NCBI GenBank assembly: GCA_002205965.3
Contig: NADL03000058.1
Location: 124,001-188,000 of the forward strand
DNA: 64,000 nucleotides
Source: Kappaphycus alvarezii
Taxonomy: Eukaryota; Rhodophyta; Florideophyceae; Gigartinales; Solieriaceae
Direction: 5' to 3'
The translations under genes and the position numbers were made by a program. Below are positions 9,986-19,620 of this stretch, in pieces; position 1 is the stretch's first letter; each line of letters begins with the position of its first letter. The notes beneath the pieces were generated by a model. It did no database searches. It saw only the letters and a list, made by a program, of their open reading frames with translations, and was not told where the DNA came from.

Positions 9986-10737
9986 CTTCCATTACCGATG
10001 TACCTGGGGCTAGACTTAATGAAGTTTGCAGCCCTGTGTGCCGAGCATTATCGCGCGGCCTTAGGCTCTCTGATGTACTTAATGGTTGGAATACGACAAA
10101 TCTAGCTTACTGCATCGGCACCCAGTCTAAGTTCGTAGAGAAACCGACTATAGTGCACTGGGACGCTGTGAAGAGTGTGCTTCGGTATGTGAATCACCAA
10201 GGACCTTGGACTCGTGTACAGTGACACGGATGTCGCGAGAGCTCCGAAGGTGTACATGGATGCCGACTTGCCGGGAACACTGTGATACGCAAGTCGATGA
10301 GCGGGCTCCTGGCCATGATGATGAACGGAGCAGCCGTGCCCTGGTGCTCGCGTCAGCAAGAGTTTGTGGCAACATCGTCAGCCGAGTCAGAGAACATCTC
10401 GATGTGAGCTGGAGCAAAAGAAACTGTGTGGCTCAGGCGGCTGTTGAGGGGGCTTGATGTTGTAGCTGACGCCCACCGGCCGACTTTGATGCACGCAGAC
10501 AATCAGGCGGCCATGGTTCTCGCTCAAAACGCTTCTGTCAACGGTCGCAACAAACACATAGACTTCCTGTATCACTTCGTGCGTAAAGCCGTGTCCGACG
10601 GCAAGATCCAGTTGACATGCCGCCCCACAGACGAGATAATCGCAGACATGCTGACGAAGGCACCTGATTGCTTCAAGCTTGAGCATTTTTTGCCTATGGC
10701 TGGGCTTCTCCCTGCGCAGGCTGCCTCCAAACAGTGA
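9975..10737 (+). pseudogene. Ty1/copia RT end and RNase H
   Basis: Frames read YRAALGSLMYLMVG and SKFVEKPTIVHWDAVKSVL (10036-10224), the end of the copia RT. About 10225-10420 in shifting frames reads SGLLAMMNGAAVPWCSRQQEF-like text. 10426-10737 contains LMHADNQAAMVLAQN (RNase H acidic residue), NKHIDFLYHFVR, DEIIADMLTKAPD and the terminal stop. This order matches the 3' end of copia pol. Several frame changes are needed before 10426, while the last 100 codons are intact. A purine tract and LTR start follow at once. The 5' part of the element is missing. Confidence 0.85.
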
Positions 10738-10739
10738 CC

Positions 10740-10749
10740 GGGGGGAGAA
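10740..10749 (+). other. Copia polypurine tract
   Basis: GGGGGGAGAA directly follows the pol stop codon (10735-10737) and directly precedes TGTGAG at 10750, the usual order of stop, polypurine tract and LTR start in copia elements. Confidence 0.65.
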
Positions 10750-11572
10750 TGTGAGTTGAAGGCGGCCACAGACGGGGCATCCCACCAACGTCATCCCACT
10801 ATGCATAGTATCGCTTTCTACACGTGTGGCTGCCTCACCGCAAGATCTCATCTTCCCTAGTATGACTTCAGGTCACACGTATATGGACCGGTTTTCGAAA
10901 TTTTGGAAATCACGCCCTCTGGTTGGCCTAGAATCATGAGTACTGGGAGTTTCCGCGCCGTAATGAGTATGAATCCTCTGGCCGCGGTGTTACAAGTGAG
11001 GTCGATGTGCATGAGTGGCGAGTTAGCCCGGTGTACGGCTAACGAGTGCATGTGTGGTGTTTAGACTGCTTACAGTGGCTTAAAAATTGTGGACTGTGGA
11101 CCACACACCCGTTCCACGCACGCGCAAGTTGGACACAGTGGGCAGGTGACACGCGCCACGCATGAGGTCGACGATTACGACGACTCAACGTCGAAACACT
11201 TGTGTATCGGGAAAATTGACTGCTGACATCAGCAAGATGGTTTTTGACGTCAGCAGAATGACGTGAGGAAGTTGAATTTGGCGTGAGAGGGTGCAAGACT
11301 GTGATCAGCGAGTTTTGAACCCACCAATGGGGTGCAAGGGTTGGGGCGAAGTCTGTTAGGTCTCCAAACGGGGTGGAGTGATTGGATCTTTCCCGAGTCC
11401 TGCGATCGTGCAGGGGGGCGACGTTTCTGGTAGGACATAATAAGATTCATTGAGTTCATGCTGAATTAATGTAAAGTAGTGGATGGCAATGTGAGTCCGA
11501 AGTAGTTTAAATAGTAGTACTTTGAGTCGAATCGATTAAACTTCACAAGTCAAGCAGCATCTGACTTCAACC
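10750..11572 (+). repeat. Probable copia 3' LTR (end uncertain)
   Basis: The sequence starts TGTGAGTTG after the polypurine tract. Near 11500 it has an AT-rich promoter-like stretch (GTTTAAATAGTAG), then AAGTCAAGCAGCATCTGAC, typical of an LTR right end. No second copy exists in the window, so the end is set only by where the opposite-strand gag frame begins. No gene is seen. Confidence 0.4.
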
Positions 11573-11575
11573 TGT

Positions 11576-12346
11576 TCAAGACTTTTGTCGATAGTTCTTG
11601 GGAGTTTCAGGGCGTCTCCCACTGATATCCTTTCCCCAGCACCGCTGAGCGCTATTATCAGTGTGTCCGTAGTTTGTGCATTTCAACTCCATTTGGTGCG
11701 AATGTTGGCGAGTGTTGATTACAAATGCGGCGTCAGATTTGTTTGCTGCAGATAAGCCGGACTGCTTCATACCAGTGCGATCCTCTTCCTGTAATAGGCG
11801 TCTCTTTAAAAATTCCACTTTGAAAATTTTGTGCTCATTTCCCAGCGCATCTACTGCAAATATCAGGTTATTAAAGCGCTCCGGAAGTCCATTCAACACA
11901 GCCATCGTCATCTCCTTGTCTTCTATTATGACATCCATGGACTTCAAGGTCGCTGCGAGCTGTGAAACGCGGTTCACATAGCCTAGCACCTCCTCGCCGG
12001 GTTCTATCGCAGCCGTATAAAACTGACGCCGGGCCGCAAGCTTGTTCAGGAATGTATGCCGCTCGAACATATTCAGTTTTGTAGTCCACATTTGTTTGGC
12101 AGTGACAGCTTCCCGAACATGTTCAAGGTGTTCATCAGATAACGTGAGTCCGATGAGAGCCTGAGCTTTGCGGTCGGCACGAGTCCAGTTTTTCAAATCA
12201 TCTGCATTAGCTCTGGACGGAGGTTCAACCTCGACGTACTAATCAAGTTCGCGGAGGGCGAGAAGAAGCTGCACCTTCTGCTTCCAAACATGTAAGTTCG
12301 TGTTAGTGAGCTTCTCTACGCGTGGACCACCCCCTGCAACGTCCAT
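11576..12346 (-). pseudogene. Ty1/copia gag
   Basis: Read from the ATG at 12346, the N-terminus (MDVAGGGPRVEKL, HVWKQKVQLLL) matches the start of copia gag. One in-frame TAG follows near 12240. The frame then stays open to 11576: KAQALIGLTLSDEHLEHV, WTTKLNMFERHTFLNKL, YVNRVSQLAATLKSM and GLPERFNNLIFAVDALG are the UBN2-type gag core. The zinc knuckle near 11650 reads CTNYGH...RCW, with Tyr where the second Cys is expected. The family's usual full gag length is present. It points away from the copia fragment at 9975-10737, and protease and RT are absent downstream. Confidence 0.85.
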
Positions 12347-12349
12347 GGC

Positions 12350-13050
12350 TGTACTTTCCTTTTGTATACTATAATGCGTTCCGCTTTAATTATACCACGT
12401 GTCCAACGAGTATGCAAGTATCTCTGTTCGGGTACCCCAAGCCGGCGAACGATAGTCGCTAGTCACGGAAAGTCTTTCCCTATAAAAATTTTGCAGCGTT
12501 TACTCAGAGACACCTGTTGTTCAATTTCCAGCTCTTTACCTCTTTAGTTTTCCTCCTCTTTACTCTTATCTCTCTTTATTTGTGCCATAGGGTGCTACCC
12601 CTGTATGTCTGCCAGTGCTGCTCTTCCAACTTTGAGCGCAATCCGTGTCCCACGAGTAAGCACAGCAACTTTTACTTGTAGACGGCCAGTAATTTTAGCC
12701 ACTACCCCGAAAGGTCCCAGCAGCAAAGAGCGTCTTACCACAATCACATCCTTTCCCTACTAACTAACGAGCATTTCCTTCCGGGCTGTGTTGCTTGACT
12801 TCCATTGCACTCGTGTGAAAGCAGTCACGGTCACCAATGAGCCCCGTCCCTCCGTGCACAGCACGTATCTATACCTCAACATAAGTATAGCAAGCAGGTA
12901 CCAAAGTACAATTGCAGAGCACTAGTACCCGGTATGCTACCAGAAAAGGAATTAGAAGACAGTCGTCCCTCTTTGACAAGGGCGATGTTTTTTCGTCTAC
13001 GTATCGGTCGTTCAAGAAGTGAGTGTCTCTGTCCCGCCGGTGCGCAAAAG
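12350..13050. other. No identified gene; weak minus-strand coding remnant
   Basis: At about 12750-12590 the minus strand reads RRSLLLGPFGVVAKITGRL and ALKVGRAALADIQG in one frame, a pattern like a pol C-terminal tail. I cannot assign it. The rest is pyrimidine-rich and without recognisable features. Confidence 0.3.
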
Positions 13051-13051
13051 T

Positions 13052-13130
13052 GTAGAAAAAGCACATCGACCACTACGCCACATGCGCTGGCATGTCAAGT
13101 GGTGCACTGAGTGATCACACAGCCCATTTC
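13052..13130. repeat. 79-bp direct repeat, copy 1
   Basis: This is identical to 13291-13369 except at three positions. It starts GTAGAAAAAGCACATCGAC and ends CACAGCCCATTTC. The copies are 239 bp apart, start to start. Confidence 0.92.
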
Positions 13131-13252
13131 AACACCCCAATCACTCAGGGGACCACAGGTGCTTTAAGGACTCAGACATCTTACACCTCATTCCTATCAC
13201 GTATAGGACAGTACGCAATACCGAAAACAACAAAAATTAAATTTTCACCAAT

Positions 13253-13330
13253 GCAACCACTTGCCGGGGTCGAACCCGCGATGTTACCATGTAGAAAAAG
13301 CACATCGACCTCTACGCCACATGCGCTGGC
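13253..13330 (-). other. tRNA-like sequence
   Basis: On the minus strand an A-box-like TGGCGTAGAGG (13319-13309) and a B-box-like GGGTTCGACCC (13277-13267) are 31 bases apart. Between them a 5-bp stem encloses the loop CTTTTTC, which would place UUU (Lys) in the anticodon. The T stem has one mismatch. The acceptor stem and D arm do not pair well, so a decayed tRNA or tRNA-derived SINE is more likely than a working gene. Confidence 0.35.
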
Positions 13331-13369
13331 ATGTCAAGTTGTGCACTGAGTGAACACACAGCCCATTTC
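13291..13369. repeat. 79-bp direct repeat, copy 2
   Basis: Second copy of 13052-13130 (three mismatches). This copy overlaps the A-box side of the tRNA-like sequence. The first copy has the A-box part but not the B-box part. Confidence 0.92.
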
Positions 13370-14395
13370 CACAAAAAGGGCCTCTGCGACGGACCGACTC
13401 GGCTGGTACACCGTGATTTCCACAGGGAATCGGGTTCAGTCTTACTACTTCTGATAACTCGCGTTATCAACCGCTTGGGTTTGTATGGTACGGTCTGTCC
13501 AACTCGCGTTACACAAAGGCACTGTTCTCAAAGGAGTACAGCTGATGAGAGGATCATGAAACCGATTGCCAAGACCATCATTTGGCAAAAGAACCGGACA
13601 AAGTTGGGCGGACCCCGGCACTCTGTCTTCTTCTTTTCCGTTGCTGTGAAGGCTTTCCGAGAGTGCAAGAGGTATAAACAACCAGGCCAAAATTTCCAAA
13701 CAGAAGCAGACTTGAGGGCAGTTCTAGAGCTTTTGGTACGGTAGGACTTTCGACAAGAGCGTTAAAGAGAGCAAAGACGATAGCGAAAACGATACAGCGG
13801 TGAGTGCGAGACAACTGTGGCGATACCGAGAACTGCGGTGATGATTCTAACGACGGTGAGGCAAGAAAGACGATGACGAGAGCAGCAGAGAGGTCGAGAA
13901 TGAAAACGGTAACGACAATTACAAGATGGAAGACGACAAGAACAGTGGACCAAACAAGTAGACTGGGCCCATATATGGGCTAAGAGAGGAAGGGTGTGAC
14001 GGCCGGAAGAAGAAAGGGCAGTACGGTTTATTTTGGAAGGCAAGATCGAATTAGGGTTTATTGGATAAGCTACGAATCGACTAATATATACTACTTGGGT
14101 CGAGGAATCCCATTCACACGACCGATATCCAAATCCGCTCTCAAAATGTATTTTCGCGAATTACGTAACTTACCCTACCTTTATGCAACGGAAACGAAGA
14201 TGTCAATTGCGCCTAAAGAAGTTTGTTCACTTTCCCATACACGCCCTAAAACAAATTATTCAGGTTCCCCACACGTAAAGTTACGGACACGTGCAGTAGT
14301 CTTTGAACCGTAACCTGTGCCTTACGTACACGAAAAGTAAAACTGTAATCCAGCAATTCGAACCAGTGTGAGACACAGTTCTTTTAGTAACAAAA
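13370..14395. other. No identified gene; purine-rich plus strand
   Basis: The plus strand at 13740-13990 is strongly purine-rich (many GAC, GAG and AAG words). A 137-codon frame ends at 13744 but shows no recognisable family. 14000-14390 holds short repeated words such as CTTACGTACACGAA. I see no functional feature. Confidence 0.4.
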
Positions 14396-14397
14396 AC

Positions 14398-14496
14398 TTT
14401 TAACCTCCGAAACGTGCAATATCATTTGACCGGTGAACTCTAGCAAAACGTTTAACCTCCAAAACCGTGCAATACCATTTGACTGCTGACCTCTAG
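14398..14496. repeat. 46-bp tandem repeat with 53-bp period
   Basis: 14398-14443 and 14451-14496 share TTTAACCTCC, CGTGCAATA and CATTTGAC, ending CTCTAG, with a few substitutions. A weaker second pair (GACAAGTATTGA at about 14537 and 14618) lies next to it. The array directly borders the broken end of gypsy element C. Confidence 0.8.
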
Positions 14497-14644
14497 GTTA
14501 CGTACACGAACATTGCAACTGTAATCTAGCGCACGTAGGACAAGTATTGATGTACGTAACTTACTGTACTGTAACATACTCATGTACAGTTACATACTGT
14601 AATCCAGTACACATACGACAAGTATTGACGTATTGTAACCTACT

Positions 14645-15534
14645 GTGCAGTAGCCAAACTCAGCTGCTGGAAGCATATCATCCCAATAGCTTTGATTTTA
14701 CATGCAGTAGCATCGAAGATAGTTCTCAATCATTCGATTCATGATCTCGGAAGAACCATCAGTCTGGGGGTGCTTACTTGTAGACATCTTCAGCTGACCC
14801 ACAGAGCTTCATCAAATGCCAGAACTTAGTAGTAAACTTGGTATCCGATCAGATACCATATTATCTGCCAGTCCGTGATGTTTGAGTATATCCCCGAAAA
14901 TTGCCTTGGCCGCATCTTCAGCAGTATCAGTACCTCGAGACTTCAGAAAATGAACTCTTCTGGCTAAGCGATCGAACCATTTCGTAATAGAGTCGTATCC
15001 GTCCTTTTTCTTTGGCAGACTGACAATGAAATCCGTAGCAAGAGATCTCCATCTTCTCTCAGGGATCTCCAAAGACACTGGGTCGGTTAACCTCTTCTGA
15101 TTCGAGTCTCGGTACTGCTTACACGTCATACAGCCTTCAACATACTTGCGGACGTCTCGGGCTTTGTGTCTCCAATGAAAACTATCAAGTCTCGACAGAC
15201 TACTGACGAACTTGAAGTGACCGCCCACTTTTGAGTCATGCGCCAACTGTGAGACCGCAAACACTGAACTCCTAGAGACACACAACTTTCCATTGCAGAC
15301 AAACCTCGGGCCATTACGTATGAACATTGGTATTATTATCTCCATCTTTCGTTTCTGAATCTCATTATCGGGTAACTCTCCATACACATCCTTCACAATG
15401 GGACCGAAGAACTGATCATCCTCGTATCGGGTTAACACCCTCTCATATTCAACGAAAGGAACCTCAAAACTGTTCAAAGAGGTTTCCTTCGTTACTTCCA
15501 GTACATGAGGGGCTCTTGACAGTGCGCTACCCAA
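14645..15534 (-). pseudogene. Gypsy element C integrase
   Basis: This is a long open frame (240 codons, 15534-14812). It has an HHCC-type zinc region (LAHDSKVGGHFKF ... CMTCKQYR) and the first catalytic Asp in RRWRSLATDFIVSLPKK. It continues VHFLKSRGTDTAEDAAKAIF and DILKHHGLADNMVSDR with the second Asp. The catalytic Glu segment follows in another frame near 14750 (HPQTDGSSEIMNRMIENYL), and the last legible part is MLPAAEFGY at about 14655. The element is cut off there at a CTGTA-rich repeat. Most of the core is intact, so this copy is younger than element A or under-represented in indels. Confidence 0.88.
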
Positions 15535-15920
15535 TACTTGAATCTTTCCAGGCTTTAAGGTAATGGGAAATATTCCAAAGTTACGGAGGGTCTCTAGCTA
15601 GCGTGCTTCTTTGCGACCAAGTTTCGGCTTTGTAAAGAAACTTCGCAGCACTTGATTATCCGTGAGTATCTCTATCTCAGATCCCTCCAGGTAACATCTG
15701 AAACGATTCAAGAAGGTTATCAAAGCCAGCAGCTCTCTGTCCTTTGCAGTGTAGACTGCCTCAATAGACTCAAATTCTTAGAATAGAAGGAGATAACGCG
15801 TTCTCGTCCATTCTCGTCCACTGAGTCAGAGTCCCACCGACAGCAAGCAGGAATGCATCAAAGTGTCCTTAAAATTCTTCTTCCAGTCAGGCGCGACTAG
15901 AATAGGAGCTTATTTCCACT
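15535..15920 (-). pseudogene. Gypsy element C RNase H
   Basis: Minus-strand frames read LVAPDWKKNFKDT near 15890, GRERVISFYSKNLSLLRQ near 15810, then AVYTAKDRELLALITFL and RCYLEGSEIEILTDNQVL at 15790-15680, and finally KPKLGRKEAR with a stop, LKPGKIQVLGSALSRA. This is the RNase H and connector of a Ty3/gypsy pol. The expected first Asp segment (DAS) is degraded. It continues directly into the integrase. RT should lie upstream but is absent. Confidence 0.8.
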
Positions 15921-16129
15921 CGGTAGTCATCCTTGAATGGCTCCTTTTAGATATCGAGTATCTTTACAATCTCCTGCTGAACTGACATCCCTTTGTCCTG
16001 TCCAATTTGATTCACCTGACACATTTGATACACTTCAAAGTCAGTGTCGTTTTTGCCTTTTCGCAGCATGCGCTGAAACTGTCTACATCAAGATTCAGCA
16101 CCTGAATCTGCGGTTGCTCTTCGGAAGGT

Positions 16130-16490
16130 TTCCGATTAGGATGAAGCAATTGATCTTTGATCTTTACAGCCCGTTTGACATAGTCAATTTTCGGGTTGTA
16201 GGCAACATGTCATGGAATTCCCAATAAAACATCATACCTGCAATTGGCAACGACTCAATTATATGTGAAATTATGAGAACCATTCGTGACTGTTCCATTG
16301 AGAATGACTTCCTATGCTTCTTTTGTTGAGTACTTCCTTGAGTATGACACCTTGATCTTTTCTCTCTGAATCATGAACTTCCTTCTTACTCTCAACTTCC
16401 GAAGGAAACCTATACTGACCACGTTAGTGTTGCATCCATCATATTAACACTTTCACAGGGATATTATTCAACTTTCCCGGAAAACGAACA
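16130..16490 (-). pseudogene. Gypsy element C protease
   Basis: Near 16450 the frame reads NNIPVKVLI, and after one frame change DGCNTNVVSIGFLRKLR, a retropepsin active-site block of the D-x-G-C-N type. Further left it reads GTVTNGSHNFTYN and CRYDVLLGIPWHVAYNPKID near 16260-16160, the second strand with an LGIPW core. The same block occurs in the fragment at 62400-62890. Between this and the RNase H (about 15920-16130) there is no room for an RT, so the RT has been deleted. Confidence 0.65.
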
Positions 16491-16689
16491 AAGGCTCTAC
16501 TGGTATAGGGTCATCAGTAGTGATGCTTGAGTTATCACACTTAGCAACAGTATTCGATTCAGCTTCCAAGACTTTTGGAACATCACGTCCCGTTCCTTGT
16601 CCGCGTAAATCGTCATTCATCAGCTAATCCTCGCTCTTGACATCGAGTAGGTCCTTCACACTCGTTTCAGGTCCACACTGAGTGCCGAA

Positions 16690-17450
16690 ATTCGTTTTCA
16701 GTGGACCACTCAGTTTTCCTCCTCAGAGGAATCTTCTCTCTTCTTCTTCTGGGCCTCTTTTGGTTTTTCCTGACCTTGTGATTCTTCCCCTTCTTACCCA
16801 ATTTATGCGTGTAAGATCTGCATCCAGGCTTGTGGCAAACAAATCACAGATTTTTCTGAGGTCTTTCAACTTCTGCGGGTCCATGGATTTACCTCTCTCA
16901 AAGTTTCCGATCTCCATTGGCGCGAACCCGAAGTTATTGGGAACCTTACCTCTTCCAGAGAAAAATCCAGCTCCACAGTATGCTCCATCAACATTCAGAG
17001 CAATGGTCGCAGCGTCATCGAGCACTTTTAGATTTTCTTTCCGAACCTCGAGCAAGATATGGGGCTTTAGTTCTTCGCAGAACCTAGCCAGTTTCTCTCC
17101 ATCGCTCATATTCGTAATATCAATCGCCACGTTCCTGGACTCGGCAGATAGACAGCAATACTTTCCTTTGTTTGAGCTTGTTCAGTCTGTCTCTAGCTCT
17201 CACAATGCTGTCTCGAGGCACGAATTAGGCTTCGACCAGAATCTTGAACGCTTCCCAGGTTGATTGCACCTCCTTCCCACTGACATCGTACCACCAGTTC
17301 GCGGCAGTACCATTCATAAAGGTAGAAGCGAAGTCCACAGAATTCTGCGCGCTGACTTGGACCATTGACTAACCTAGATAAACCGGAGGTACTTCTCGAC
17401 GAAAGGGAGCTATGAATGCACATTTAACGCGTCACGCGTATGCTTAAAGC
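16690..17450 (-). pseudogene. Gypsy element C gag
   Basis: In shifting minus frames 17420-17200 reads SAQNSVDFASTFMNGTAANWW and WEAFKILVEA.FVPRDS, the capsid core of a Ty3/gypsy gag. 17130-16723 continues ARFCEELKPHILLEV, VAPMEIGN-like FAPMEIGNFERG and KLKDLRKIC. A zinc-knuckle-like CHKPGCRSYTH is readable in another frame near 16830. The gag is on the same strand as the protease, RNase H and integrase to the left. Confidence 0.75.
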
Positions 17451-18520
17451 AGTTGGGCTTATTAGGTTAATAAACGACATGGTGACAGTCCTTCAAATTC
17501 CTTGAGCTTTGTACAACTTTCTTCTCACAGCAAGGTATTCGTCCCTGGCGGCGGGCCCTCTACCCGCGGAGAAAGTGATTAACCAGCAGCACTGATCATA
17601 TTTAAACTCAGGTTGAGTCATCTATTCTTTTCGTGATATCTTCCCCAATCTACTACGTAGACCACAGCAGTGCCTTACCCTATAGAAAGCTTCGAAAAAA
17701 CGACTTAGGTTAGCACCAAACCAAGGAACTACCTGTTGCAAACGCGTACCTCTTAGTCCAAAGTCCAATCCTGGTCAACCCTAAGCGTAACCCGTATCCG
17801 GTACCAAGTCCGTGCACCGAGCTAACAGCCAACCAGTGCAATAGGATGTAAAGGGAATACTTGCAGCGGGGACCCCAGGGACTACATAGGTCAGAGATAT
17901 AGCGGTATTAAGGTAACCCTAGCTAGGCCTTCCAAACAGGCTTGATGCTGCACGTAGTTTTTGCCCGGCTCTCCTGTACACAGGTCGACACACTTTACAG
18001 TGCCTCTTTAGCCTTTAGCGTGAGACTGCACGGTACAGTAGACACTAATAAAGCCAGTACGCCAAGCTTCCTTTTTCTGGTCAAGACGACAAAGGTTTCA
18101 GTGCTTTCTTAGTATCCGTTTACCCAAGGGATACTGGTACTGTCAGTAACTGGCACTCCAGCCCACAAGTGTAGTTTACGGACACTGTAAACAATGATCC
18201 GGATCAACCACTCTACAGGCCAGACAGCAATGTCAGTAAAGTTGGATCGCAAAAAATTCTAAAGCAATTTCAGCCAATCAGACAGCAGACGACACTTGAC
18301 AAGTGTCAGTTACCAAAGGGAGGCACCAAAGCGGAAGCAGCAGACAGCGAAACGATGCTACAAGTAAAGCAGATGCGAAGCTGGGGTGCTGCAAGGGATG
18401 AGGGAGACAGGGATAGGGAAGGTTGGCTTTGCAGGGATGAGGGGAATTTGGATTGAGAGTGGGTTGATAGCGGGATCCCTTTCCTAAATCAAGCAACCTA
18501 GCTCCTTTTATACCCATTTC
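17451..18520. other. Upstream region of gypsy element C, possibly its 5' LTR
   Basis: No coding family is recognised. A minus-strand TATA-like word (GTATAAAAGG, 18513-18504) points towards element C, so part of this region may be its LTR and leader. I could not find a matching second LTR on the left side, where the element is truncated. Confidence 0.35.
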
Positions 18521-18522
18521 TA

Positions 18523-19000
18523 GACAGTAGCAAACCTCTGCTAGTGTCTATTGGACCGTTGTCCTCATATGAGGACTACTTTGAGCACCTCCTTTTCAAT
18601 ACAAATTTTTTACCTCATCGCATTTCTTGTCCCTCCGCATTAGTTCATGAGTGTATGGCCGATCAAAACAAACTTTTCAAAGATTGTTGACCTCGGTGAA
18701 GGCTAGAGCAGTTTTCCTCACCAGCTTCCGCTCTTCGCAAGAAGTTGTGAAAACGACTTCATTTTAGAGGTAAAATAGTTCGTATTATCGTGTTGGGTTT
18801 CAGAAACGAGGGCGCATGTACAGTAAAAATTACTGTACTGTAACTAAACCTAAAAGACCTTTTTTCCAGTAAAAATTTCGGGCTTCCAAAACATTTACCT
18901 TTCCAAAATGTAACGGAAATTGTCCTCATATGAGGACAAAGCGTGCCCTATATGAGGAGGACAGTGCTTGGTCGGATAGACACTAGGTTTGACTACACAG
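18523..19000. mobile_element. MITE-like element with terminal inverted repeats
   Basis: The two ends are inverted copies over about 45-50 bp. The left end reads CAGTAGCAAACCT, TAGTGTCTAT and GTCCTCATATGAGGAC. The right end, on the opposite strand, reads GTAGTCAAACCTAGTG, TCTATCCGACC and GTCCTCCTCATAT. TA dinucleotides flank both ends (18521-18522 and 19001-19002), as for Tc1/mariner-type insertions. The 16-bp palindrome GTCCTCATATGAGGAC occurs at 18561-18576 and 18922-18937. There is no transposase, so it would be non-autonomous. Confidence 0.6.
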
Positions 19001-19208
19001 TACATAATAGAGCAATCTAAACAATAAAAGGCACTCTCAGCTGACATCGACTAAATTCCATAATGGCTACTGTAGAGACGTCTCTAGAAAAATTATTACA
19101 TACTGCAGAAATCTCTATAATATAGAATTGTCACGGCAATGCAGAAGTCGTGTAACAGCAATGCATAAATCATGTCAGTGTCGCGACCACACATGACAAT
19201 ACACGACA

Positions 19209-19258
19209 CTACAGCGTAATGGGGAAGGAAGCGTAGTTCCTTCCCCATTACGCTGTAG
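19209..19258. other. Perfect 22-bp inverted repeat (hairpin)
   Basis: Arms 19209-19230 and 19237-19258 are exact reverse complements (each contains GCGTAATGGGGAAGGAA or its complement), with a 6-base loop GCGTAG. It could form a stable cruciform or RNA hairpin. No gene lies next to it. Confidence 0.92.
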
Positions 19259-19479
19259 GTATACCCTTTTTTGAGTCGATTGCGGTTGTCTGGAAAACCA
19301 TGGATAGGTCGGAAATATCTTCCAACAGTAAACACCCAAACGTTTCCCCTACTTGTCTTGTATTGTTACAAGCAGGCGCTGATGGCGCTTCACTCTACCA
19401 GCAGAAGAGGGGAGGTTAGCAAGCAAACAAACCGCATTGGAGGTAACTGCCAGTGCCGAGTGTCGCTGTAAAGGAATAC

Positions 19480-19620
19480 CTTGCACCTTCGAAACAAGTT
19501 CCATCACGCGGCTAGCGACAGCTCTCAAAAGATCCTAGAAAGTTCCTAGAGGACTGCGAACGCCGCCGGATGCCAGCCTCCGAGAGTTTGAGATGGGGGG
19601 GAACCAGCTTGCTTTTCCCG
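19480..19620 (-). pseudogene. Non-LTR C-terminal module fragment
   Basis: The minus strand reads TLGGWHPAAFAVL then a stop, the most conserved part of the module found at 60365-61455 and elsewhere. Only about 130 bp can be matched. Confidence 0.6.

Noticed and set aside
14812..15534. Host integrase-like gene
   Set aside because: RNase H, protease and gag of a gypsy element lie next to it in order on the same strand.
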